Under the pieces are notes generated by a model. The model worked only from the letters and a program-made list of their open reading frames with translations. It was not told the DNA's origin and ran no database searches. Of a DNA stretch of 64,000 nucleotides, positions 33,225 to 40,553 are shown in pieces. Source of the stretch: CAXXOK01 sp964640955 (lineage in GTDB: Bacteria; Bacillota; Clostridia; Christensenellales; Aristaeellaceae); assembly GCA_964640955.1 (NCBI GenBank), contig CAZXJI010000001.1, forward strand, positions 462,108 through 526,107, written 5' to 3'. The position numbers and the translations under genes are program-made. The number at the start of each line of letters is the position of its first letter. Positions within the stretch are counted from its first letter, which is position 1.

Positions 33225-34476
33225 GTTCGCCGCCTCCGATCCAATCGATGTAACGTTTCGCGTTCTTCCCCACGACCGCGGCGCTGGGTTCGGCGGAAAG
33301 CACGTCCCGCCCCACGCGCAGCACATCCTCCAGCGTAACGGCTTCGATTTTCGCAAGCGTCTCCTCGGGGGTGCGCAGGCGGTTGAGCGTCAGCATGCTG
33401 CGCCCGATGGATTGCATCCGCCCGGAGGAGCTTTCAAGCCCCAGCACGAACGCGCCCTTGAGCTGCGCCCTGGCGCTGATAAACTCATGCTCGCTGAAGC
33501 CGCCGGTAAGCGCCCTGACCAGTTCCGAACGAATCTCGCGGATCACCGTTTCGCCGTTTTCAGGCGAGGTGCCCGCATAGATGGTGAACGTCCCCAGCCC
33601 CGGATAGCTGGTGGGAAAGGTGTACACGGAATACGCCATGCCCAGTTCCTCGCGGATGCGCTGGAACAGGCGGCTGCTCATGCCCCCGCCCATGGCGTTG
33701 TTGAACACCGACAGGGCGTACAGGTCGTCCGAGCCCAGGCCCACGCCGGGGTAGCCCAGCGCGATCTGCAGCTGTTCGGTTTTCTTCGTGCGCGCCTTGC
33801 GCTCGCTGATCAGCCGCTGCGCGGGCCGCGCGTCCGGTTCGGCGCCGCCGGTGGGAAAGCGGTCGAACCAGCGCGTGACGAGCGCGAGAAACGCTTCCCA
33901 GTCGTAATGCCCGGCGATCGCCAGCACCATGTTGCCGGGGCGGTAGTGCCTGCGCCAGTAGCCTTCCAGATCGCCGCGTTGGTAACCGCGAATGCGTCCG
34001 GCGCTGCCCAGGATGGGGTACCTGAGCGAGCCTTCGAACTGTGCCTCGCTGAGCACGTCGCCCACCAGATCCTCGGGCGTATCCTCCACCATGGCGATCT
34101 CTTCCAGCACCACGCCGCGCTCCTTGTTAAGCTCCCCTTCGTCGAAGCGGGGCCGGAGCACGAGGTCGGAAAGCAGATCGACCGCCAGGGGCAGGTCCTC
34201 GTCGATCACCTTGGCGTAAAAGCACGTGCAGTCCTTGCTGGTGAAGGCGTTCAGCTGCCCGCCCACGTCGTCCATCTCCTGGGCGATATCGCGGGCGCTG
34301 CGCATTTCGGTACCCTTGAACACCATATGCTCGATGAAGTGCGAAAGCCCGTTTTCGGCGGGGCGCTCGTTCATCGAGCCGACGCCGACCCAACAGCCGA
34401 CGGTGCAGCTGCGCACATGGGTCAGCCTTTCCCCCACAACCCGGAGGCCGTTGGGCAGCGTAATCTGGTCAAACAT
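33217..34476 (-). CDS. M16 family zinc metallopeptidase (insulinase/processing peptidase type)
   Basis: 419 residues. Inverse zincin motif HFIEHMVFKGT (HxxEH) near residue 48 with the distal Glu in VVLEEIAMVED; a second, inactive M16 half follows. Homologues (PqqL/YmxG type) often stand next to pnp in Firmicutes, as here. Cytoplasmic, no signal peptide; substrate unknown. A strong terminator separates it from pnp, leaving only about 50 bases for a promoter, so it may rely on read-through. Confidence 0.92.
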   Translation of the reverse strand: MFDQITLPNGLRVVGERLTHVRSCTVGCWVGVGSMNERPAENGLSHFIEHMVFKGTEMRSARDIAQEMDDVGGQLNAFTSKDCTCFYAKVIDEDLPLAVDLLSDLVLRPRFDEGELNKERGVVLEEIAMVEDTPEDLVGDVLSEAQFEGSLRYPILGSAGRIRGYQRGDLEGYWRRHYRPGNMVLAIAGHYDWEAFLALVTRWFDRFPTGGAEPDARPAQRLISERKARTKKTEQLQIALGYPGVGLGSDDLYALSVFNNAMGGGMSSRLFQRIREELGMAYSVYTFPTSYPGLGTFTIYAGTSPENGETVIREIRSELVRALTGGFSEHEFISARAQLKGAFVLGLESSSGRMQSIGRSMLTLNRLRTPEETLAKIEAVTLEDVLRVGRDVLSAEPSAAVVGKNAKRYIDWIGGGERG

Positions 34477-34527
34477 GCTTTTCTCCGTTTCCGTCGTTCG
34501 TTCCCGTGCGCCGGGCTGCGCCGCGGG

Positions 34528-34567
34528 AAAAAAAGCGGCCGCAAGCGTATGTCGCGCTTGCGGCCGC
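34528..34567 (-). terminator. Rho-independent terminator after pnp
   Basis: 13-base perfect arms (34535-34547, 34555-34567), loop of 7; on the minus strand the stem is followed by seven T. Confidence 0.93.
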
Positions 34568-34578
34568 CGGGGGTACGG

Positions 34579-36753
34579 TTACTTCCGGTCGTTGCCGACG
34601 GGACCGGGGCGGCCGTCGCGGCGCGGCGGACGGCGGCGATCGCCATGGAACGCGCCTTCCTGCGCGGCGGGATAGGTAATATCGTTGCGGATGAGGTTCA
34701 CGCGGCCCTGCGAGTCGATCTCGTTGACTTTCACTTCGATCTCGTCGCCGATGTTCATGACGTCCTCGACCTTTTCCACGCGGTGGTCGGCCATCTTGCT
34801 GATGTGCAGCATGCCGTCCTTGCCGCCGGTCAGCTCGATGAAGGCGCCGAAGTTCATGATGCGCACGACCTTGCCCAGGTACACGTCGCCAACCTCGATA
34901 TCCTTGGCGATGCCTTCGATGATCTTCCTGGCCTTGTCGGCGGCGGCGGCGTCCGGCGTGGCGATGTACACGCGGCCGTCGTCCTCGATGTCGATCTTCA
35001 CGCCGGTCTCGGCGATGATCTTGTTGATCATCTTGCCACCCGGGCCGATGACCTCGCGGATCTTCTCGGGGTTGATGGTGAAGCGGATAATCTTGGGCGC
35101 GTACTTGCTCATGTTTTCGCGGGGCCTGGCGATCGTCTCCAGCATGATCTGCATGATGTGCAGACGGCCGATGCGGGCCTGGCCCAGCGCGCGCTCCAGA
35201 ATGACGCGGTCGATACCGGCGATCTTGATGTCCATCTGAATGGCGGTGATGCCCTTCACGGTGCCGGCGACCTTGAAGTCCATGTCGCCCAGGAAATCCT
35301 CCAGGCCCTGGATGTCGGTCAGCACGGCGATCTTGTCGCTGGCCGTGTCCTTAATCAGGCCCATGGCCACGCCGGCCACGGGGGCCTTGATGGGCACGCC
35401 CGCGTCCATGAGGCTAAGGGTGCTGCCGCAGACCGACGCCATGGAGCTGGAGCCGTTGGAGCTCAAAATCTCGCTGACCAGGCGCAGGGCGTAGGGGAAC
35501 TCGTCCTCGCCGGGCACCACGGGCAGCAGCGCACGCTCCGCCAGCGCCCCGTGGCCGATCTCGCGGCGGCCGGGGCTCTTCATGCGGCCCGCTTCGCCGG
35601 TGGCGTAGGGGGGCATGTTGTAGTGGTGAATGTAGCGCTTGAAGTCCTCGGTACCCAGCCCGTCCAGCATCTGCACGTCGCTCATGGAGCCAAGCGTGGT
35701 GACCGTGAGGGCCTGCGTCTCGCCGCGGGTGAAAATGGCGCTGCCGTGCGTGCGCGGAAGCACGCCGACCTCGCACCAGATGGGGCGTACGTCGGTCAGT
35801 CCGCGGCCGTCGGGGCGCACCCCGGCGTCGAGAATCTTGCGGCGCATCACCTCTTTGTTCAGGTAGTACAGCGCGTCGGCCACCTCGCCCAGACGGCCTT
35901 CGAAGGCTTCGGCGAAGTGCTCCATGCATTCCTGCTTGGTCTGCTCCTCGCGCTGCTGGCGCTCGGCACGCACCTGGGTTTCGAACGTCCACACGCACTT
36001 GTCGTAGGCGAATTCGCGCACGGCCTGCTTCACGTCCTCGCCCGTGGCCACCAGCGCGACCTCGCGCTTCTCCTTGCCGATCTCGGCCCGGATGCCTTCG
36101 ATGAAGGCGACGATCTTCTTGATTTCTTCATGCGCAAAGAGGATGGCGCCGAGCATGTCCTCCTCGCTGACCTCGTTGGCGCCCGCTTCCACCATCAGCA
36201 CCGCGTCCTTGGTGCCGCTGACGAACACGTGCATGGTGCTCTTGTTGCGCTGCGCCTCGTCGGGGTTGATCACGTACTGGCCGTCCACGCAGCCGACCAC
36301 CACGGTGCCCGTGGGGCCGTTCCAGGGAATGTCGCTGACGGAAAGCGCCGCGGAGGAACCGATCATCGCCGGCACTTCCGGGGGGATGTCCTTATCCACG
36401 GACAGGACGGTGGCGACCACCTGCACGTCGTTGCGCATGCCCTTGGGGAACAGCGGGCGCAGCGGGCGGTCGATGAGGCGGCAGGTGAGCGTCGCCTTTT
36501 CGGTGGGCCGGCCCTCGCGCTTGATGAAGCCGCCGGGAATCTTGCCCACGGAGTACTGCTTTTCTTCGAAGTCCACGGCCAGCGGGAAGAAATCCACGCC
36601 CTCGCGGGCCGTGTCGCTCATGGTCGCGTTGACCATCACCACCGTGTCCCCGTAGCGCACGAACGCGGAACCGTTCGCCTGCTGGCAGTACTTCCCGAAT
36701 TCCACGGTCAGCTGACGCCCCGCCAGCTCGGTCGTAAATACCTTGTAATCCAT
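34579..36753 (-). CDS. pnp: Polyribonucleotide nucleotidyltransferase (PNPase)
   Basis: 724 residues from ATG 36753 behind AGAGGAG; the longer frame upstream has no site. Two RNase PH domains (GKIPGGFIKREGRPTE; ALRLVSEILSSNGSSSMA with the catalytic region around DFLGDMDFKVAGT), then KH (VIGPGGKMINKI) and S1 (GDVYLGKVVRIMNFGAFIEL), ending in an Arg/Pro-rich tail. Phosphorolytic 3'-5' exoribonuclease of mRNA decay. Directly downstream of rpsO, the usual arrangement. Confidence 0.97.
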   Translation of the reverse strand: MDYKVFTTELAGRQLTVEFGKYCQQANGSAFVRYGDTVVMVNATMSDTAREGVDFFPLAVDFEEKQYSVGKIPGGFIKREGRPTEKATLTCRLIDRPLRPLFPKGMRNDVQVVATVLSVDKDIPPEVPAMIGSSAALSVSDIPWNGPTGTVVVGCVDGQYVINPDEAQRNKSTMHVFVSGTKDAVLMVEAGANEVSEEDMLGAILFAHEEIKKIVAFIEGIRAEIGKEKREVALVATGEDVKQAVREFAYDKCVWTFETQVRAERQQREEQTKQECMEHFAEAFEGRLGEVADALYYLNKEVMRRKILDAGVRPDGRGLTDVRPIWCEVGVLPRTHGSAIFTRGETQALTVTTLGSMSDVQMLDGLGTEDFKRYIHHYNMPPYATGEAGRMKSPGRREIGHGALAERALLPVVPGEDEFPYALRLVSEILSSNGSSSMASVCGSTLSLMDAGVPIKAPVAGVAMGLIKDTASDKIAVLTDIQGLEDFLGDMDFKVAGTVKGITAIQMDIKIAGIDRVILERALGQARIGRLHIMQIMLETIARPRENMSKYAPKIIRFTINPEKIREVIGPGGKMINKIIAETGVKIDIEDDGRVYIATPDAAAADKARKIIEGIAKDIEVGDVYLGKVVRIMNFGAFIELTGGKDGMLHISKMADHRVEKVEDVMNIGDEIEVKVNEIDSQGRVNLIRNDITYPAAQEGAFHGDRRRPPRRDGRPGPVGNDRK

Positions 36754-36918
36754 TCTCTTCTCCTCTTCCTGCGCACGGGCCTCGTTGCCCGCCGCAACAT
36801 CCTTCATGCCGCGATCCGTTCGCGGCGGCCGCGCGGGCAATCGATTTTCCGCGCTGTGCAAAACAGCCGCGTTCCGGCGGGGGTTGCCATTCCCGCCGAT
36901 CACGCGGTTGTGAGCAGG

Positions 36919-37173
36919 TTACTTTCTCAAGCCAAGCTGGGCAATCAGGTTACGGTAGCTTTCGATGTCGGTGTTCTTGAGGTAGTTGAGCAGCCCGCGC
37001 CGCTTACCGACCATCAGCAGCAGGCCGCGGCGGCTGTGGTGATCCTTCTTGTTGATCTTGAGGTGCTCGTTGAGGTGGTTGATGCGCTCGGTCAGCAGCG
37101 CGATCTGCACTTCGGGAGAGCCGGTGTCGCCTTCGTGGCGGGCATACGTTTTGATGATTTCGGATTTTTCCAT
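36919..37173 (-). CDS. rpsO: 30S ribosomal protein S15
   Basis: 84 residues (usually 88-89), with the family segments HEGDTGSPEVQIALLTERI and HHSRRGLLLMVGKRR. Binds 16S rRNA helices 20-22 in the 30S platform. Preceded by TAGGAGG and a 117-base structured leader behind its own promoter; pnp follows after 165 bases. S15 represses its own translation in several bacteria, and the leader could serve this. Confidence 0.97.
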   Translation of the reverse strand: MEKSEIIKTYARHEGDTGSPEVQIALLTERINHLNEHLKINKKDHHSRRGLLLMVGKRRGLLNYLKNTDIESYRNLIAQLGLRK

Positions 37174-37184
37174 GGAAAACGCCT

Positions 37185-37290
37185 CCTAGAGTTGGTAGCG
37201 CCGAAGCGCCCCGTGGTAATCGCCGTTCGCATAGTCCGCCGTCGGCATGCGCGCGTCTGCGCGAACGGTTCGCCGTGTGCGTACAAGCAC
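37185..37290 (-). other. Structured 5' leader of rpsO
   Basis: Between the promoter and the rpsO start the minus-strand RNA can form GCGC-UUCG-GCGC (37198-37209, a stable UUCG tetraloop stem) and other GC-rich stems, just upstream of the ribosome site. A place for S15 autoregulation; inferred. Confidence 0.45.
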
Positions 37291-37297
37291 AGATTTG

Positions 37298-37326
37298 ATT
37301 GTACCATGTCCGGGCTCTTTTGTAAA
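37298..37326 (-). promoter_or_regulatory. Sigma-A promoter of rpsO-pnp
   Basis: On the minus strand TTTACA (37321-37326), 17-base spacer, TACAAT (37298-37303). It lets rpsO-pnp be expressed apart from the nusA-ribF operon. Confidence 0.85.
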
Positions 37327-37362
37327 CAATGGGAACGAAAATAACCGCCTAAAATCGGCCGT

Positions 37363-38190
37363 TCAGGGCTTTGCGCCGCGTTTTTTCCCCGGCGCATCCG
37401 CGAAGGGGGCCGTTTCGGTCACGAAGCGGAGCGTAAGCGCGCCCGACAGCCTTACGGTCTCGGGCAGGCGGCACGTAAGCGTGCCGTCCCGGCGGATCCG
37501 CACCGTTACGGGCAGGCTGCGCCGCCGGTCGCTCAGCACCGCGCGGTACACGCCGGCGGCCACGTCCTGCTTGCCGTCGCACGCCCAGTTGAGCAGGCAG
37601 CGTTCGCCATCGCGGCGCGTAAGCCGCACCTGCCGGGCATACAGCCTGCCCAGCAGCAGGTGCGCTAGCGTCACCCGGCCCGCAGCCAGCTCGGTACGGA
37701 TCAGCGTGGCGCTGATCGGCTTGCCGTTTCCGTAACGCGCGGCGGGCACGACCACCGTGCGGAATTTCCACTTTTTCCCCAGCGCTTTCAGCGTTTCGGG
37801 CGTGCCCGCGCCCCGGGCGCCGAATGTGTAGTTGAACCCGACCACGACCGCGACGGGATGCCAGCGTTCCGTAAGCGCCCTTACGAAAGCTTCCGGGGAT
37901 TGGTCGCGCACCTCCGGGGTGAAAGGCGGGGCGTAGTATAAATCCGCCCCCTGCTGCTCGATCAGGTTTTTGCGTTCCCGCGCCGTGGTCAGCAGCGGCG
38001 GGCAGTTCGCAGGCGAAAGCAGGCACAGCGGATGCGCCGCGAAGGTCTGCACCACCAGCGGCACGCCCTTTTCGCGGGCGACCGCCCGCGCACAGCGCAA
38101 AAGCTCCTTATGGCCGCCGTGCACGCCGTCGAACATGCCCAGCGCGACGACGGACGCGTTTGTGGTCATCGTGTCGTTGCAGACAATCAT
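37363..38190 (-). CDS. ribF: RibF-like FMN adenylyltransferase with degenerate riboflavin kinase half
   Basis: About 275 residues from ATG 38190 behind GGGAGA (a longer frame to 38232 lacks a site). The N-terminal FAD synthetase domain is intact: LGMFDGVHGGH, VVVGFNYTFGARG and ISATLIRTEL. The region that should be riboflavin kinase (about 190-275) starts normally (LLGRLYARQV) but lacks the GxPTxN nucleotide/flavin motif and the conserved Glu-bearing strand, and ends early (normal RibF is about 310 residues). It may adenylate FMN only, with kinase activity supplied elsewhere. Sits in its usual place after truB. Confidence 0.85.
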   Translation of the reverse strand: MIVCNDTMTTNASVVALGMFDGVHGGHKELLRCARAVAREKGVPLVVQTFAAHPLCLLSPANCPPLLTTARERKNLIEQQGADLYYAPPFTPEVRDQSPEAFVRALTERWHPVAVVVGFNYTFGARGAGTPETLKALGKKWKFRTVVVPAARYGNGKPISATLIRTELAAGRVTLAHLLLGRLYARQVRLTRRDGERCLLNWACDGKQDVAAGVYRAVLSDRRRSLPVTVRIRRDGTLTCRLPETVRLSGALTLRFVTETAPFADAPGKKRGAKP

Positions 38191-38242
38191 TCGTCTTTTC
38201 TCCCATCTTGGCCAGGCGTTCAAGCCGGCCATACGTCGCTTT

Positions 38243-39163
38243 TCAGTCGCCCAGCCAGGTCTTAAGCCGGATCGCGTCGCCGCTTCGCACGCCCACGGCC
38301 GCCAGACGGCCGTTCAGATACATCGCGGCCGGTTCCCCCTGCGCGGACGGGGCGGCGGGAAAGGCGGCCGCGCTCAGCGGCACGCCGTTTACGAACGCCT
38401 TCTCCATTGCCGGCGGCACATCCAGCCGCGGCAGGTGGCTCACCGCCGCGTCCATGGGAAACAGGAGCGTTTCCAGCGTTCCTTCCTCCGCCGCCCGGCC
38501 CAGCTCCTCCAGCGTGCGCGCGTCCTCGAGCGTAAAAATGCCGGAGCGCGTGCGCAGCAGAAAGCGCATATGCGCCGGGCACCGGAGCGCCGATCCCAGA
38601 TCGTGGCAGAGCGTGCGGACGTAGAAACCCTTGGAGCAGCGCACGGCGATCCGCGCGCCGTGCCGCGGCGCAAGTCCCAGCAGATCAAGCGCGTAGACCG
38701 TCACCGGCCTGCCGTCCAGCGCCACGGTCTCGCCGTTTCGGGCCAGGTCGTACAAACGCCTGCCGTCGCGCTTGAGGGCGCTGTACATGGGCGGCGTTTG
38801 CATTCCCGCGCCCGTGAACGACGTAAGCGCCGCCCGCAGCGCCGCCTCGTCCGGGTAGTTTTCGCCCGTGGCGACCGCCTTGCCCTGCGCGTCCTGCGTA
38901 TCCGTCGCGCAGCCGAAGGCGGCCTCGGCCACGTATTCCTTCTCCTTGTCCTGCAGATAATCGAACAGGCGCGCCGCCTTGCCGATCATCAGGGGCAGCA
39001 CGCCCGCGGCTTCGGGGTCGAGGGTGCCGGCGTGGCCGACCTTCGCGCCGCCCAGCAGCCTTTTCACGCGGCCCACCGCCTGGGCCGAGCTCATCCCCGG
39101 GGGCTTTAATACGTTGAGGAAGCCGCAAAAGACTTGCTTTTGCGGCTTGCGGTCGTCCGTCAC
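38243..39163 (-). CDS. truB: tRNA pseudouridine(55) synthase TruB
   Basis: 306 residues. GTG 39163 overlaps the nrnA stop (GTGA) and follows GGGAGGA inside nrnA. Motif GHAGTLDPEAAGVLP holds the catalytic Asp; LNVLKPPGMSSAQAV is the usual start. Converts uridine 55 of tRNA T-arms to pseudouridine. C-terminal PUA-like region present. Translationally coupled to nrnA. Confidence 0.95.
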   Translation of the reverse strand: MTDDRKPQKQVFCGFLNVLKPPGMSSAQAVGRVKRLLGGAKVGHAGTLDPEAAGVLPLMIGKAARLFDYLQDKEKEYVAEAAFGCATDTQDAQGKAVATGENYPDEAALRAALTSFTGAGMQTPPMYSALKRDGRRLYDLARNGETVALDGRPVTVYALDLLGLAPRHGARIAVRCSKGFYVRTLCHDLGSALRCPAHMRFLLRTRSGIFTLEDARTLEELGRAAEEGTLETLLFPMDAAVSHLPRLDVPPAMEKAFVNGVPLSAAAFPAAPSAQGEPAAMYLNGRLAAVGVRSGDAIRLKTWLGD

Positions 39164-40170
39164 GGCTGTCCTCCCTCGCGGTAGGCCTCCTGCAAGGCCG
39201 CCCGCACGGTTCTGAGCGCCGAGGCCATGGGGCCCGGCAGCGTACAGCCGGCGGCCAGCTGGTGCCCTCCCCCGCCGAAGCGCTTCGCCACCCGATCCAC
39301 GCGGTAGGGTGTCAACGCCCGTAAACTGACCTTGATCTCCCCGGTTTCCGTCTCCCGGGCGAAGTATGCCATTTTCACGCCGTTCACGTCGATCGCGTAA
39401 TCCACGATGCCGTCGGCGTGCTCGCCCGTCGCCCCCGCCTCGCGGAAATCCTTGCCGCTCAGCCGCATCCCGGCGATTTCGCCGCCCTGCAGGTAACGCA
39501 TGGTCGGCAGCGCCTTGCCCAGCAACGCGATATGCGCCCTGTCCTTGCAGCGGAACAGCAGCCGCGCGTAATGGGCGATGGGCAGCTCCGCCTCCATCAG
39601 CCGCTGCATGATGTGGAACGCCTCGGCGTCGGTATTCTGGTACACAAAGTTGCCCGTATCCGTGGAAAGCCCGGTGTACAGGCAAATAGCCTCCTCCCGG
39701 CGAAGCGGCAGCCCGAACGCCTCGAACAGGCGATGCGTCAGCACCGCCGAGGCGGGGGCGTTTCCGTCGATCACGTTGATCTGCGCGAAGCCGGGGTTGG
39801 TGGGATGGTGGTCAATCTGCGCGGTAGTCCCGACGCGGTTGAACAGCGTAAGCGCATCGCCCATCCGGTCGGAACTGCTGACGTCCACCGCGATCGCCAG
39901 CGCATCGTCCGTCAGCAGCGCCGCCTGCTCCCTTTCGTTGTAGCGCCGCACGCAGTAGATGTCCGGCAAAAAGGACAGGCTTGCCGGCGGCACGTCGTCC
40001 AGGATCACCGAAACCGGCTTTTTCAGCCTTTCCAGAAGCATCTTGAGCGCCAGGGTGCTGCCGATGGTATCGCCGTCCGGTGAGATGTGAGGAAACAGCA
40101 ATACGCTGCCCGCGTTTTGAATCGCGGACAACAATGCCTCGAAACGGTAACGGTCATTCGGACTCGTCAC
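39160..40170 (-). CDS. nrnA: Bifunctional oligoribonuclease / pAp phosphatase NrnA (DHH-DHHA1)
   Basis: 336 residues. DHH domain: FPHISPDGDTIGS, DVSSSDRMG, QIDHHPTN (the DHH triad) and STDTGNFVYQNT; DHHA1 domain at the end with the GGGGHQLAAG glycine loop. Degrades nanoRNA of 2-5 nucleotides and pAp, using manganese. GTG 40170 lies within the end of rbfA (overlap of 17 bases) behind GGAGGTG. Standard member of this operon in Firmicutes. Confidence 0.95.
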   Translation of the reverse strand: MTSPNDRYRFEALLSAIQNAGSVLLFPHISPDGDTIGSTLALKMLLERLKKPVSVILDDVPPASLSFLPDIYCVRRYNEREQAALLTDDALAIAVDVSSSDRMGDALTLFNRVGTTAQIDHHPTNPGFAQINVIDGNAPASAVLTHRLFEAFGLPLRREEAICLYTGLSTDTGNFVYQNTDAEAFHIMQRLMEAELPIAHYARLLFRCKDRAHIALLGKALPTMRYLQGGEIAGMRLSGKDFREAGATGEHADGIVDYAIDVNGVKMAYFARETETGEIKVSLRALTPYRVDRVAKRFGGGGHQLAAGCTLPGPMASALRTVRAALQEAYREGGQP

Positions 40171-40537
40171 GGGTTTCCACCTCCGGCCCCACTTGCTTTA
40201 GCACCGTGGCGATGTGCACGCCGTACTCAATGTTGTGATCCAGTTCGAACAGGAGCTCCGGCGTGTAGCGGATGATCATTCGCCGCCCCAGTTCCCGGCG
40301 TATGAAGCCGGCTGCACTTTTGAGCGCCGCCATCATCGGCGCGCGATCGGCCTCTTCCAGGATGCTCACGCGAATCTTCGCGTAGCGCAGGTCGCGCGTC
40401 ACGTCCGCGCGGGTCACGCTGAACGTGCCCTTGATGCGCGGGTCGTGAAGCTGGTCGCGGATGATCGCGTCCACCTCGCGGCGAACCTCCTCGCTGATGC
40501 GGTCGATGCGTTGATAGCTCAATGTGTTCTCCTTCAT
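40154..40537 (-). CDS. rbfA: 30S ribosome-binding factor RbfA
   Basis: 127 residues. KH-like fold with IDRISEEVRREVDAII and DPRIKGTFSVTRADVTRDL, which match RbfA. Helps 16S 5'-end maturation on the 30S subunit. Gap of 16 bases after infB; overlaps nrnA. Confidence 0.95.
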   Translation of the reverse strand: MKENTLSYQRIDRISEEVRREVDAIIRDQLHDPRIKGTFSVTRADVTRDLRYAKIRVSILEEADRAPMMAALKSAAGFIRRELGRRMIIRYTPELLFELDHNIEYGVHIATVLKQVGPEVETRDESE

Positions 40538-40553
40538 ATGCGCGGAGCCGGCG

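Noticed and set aside
36754..36918. Possible gene or terminator between rpsO and pnp
   Set aside because: No start with a ribosome site and no hairpin with a T-run; it is most likely the rpsO-pnp intercistronic leader.
33199..37344. Very long plus-strand open frame (over 1300 codons) opposite dUTPase, M16, pnp and rpsO
   Set aside because: Antisense shadow. GC-rich codons of the minus-strand genes leave few stops in the opposite frame; the protein is His/Arg/Val-rich with no motifs, and the minus-strand genes are certain.
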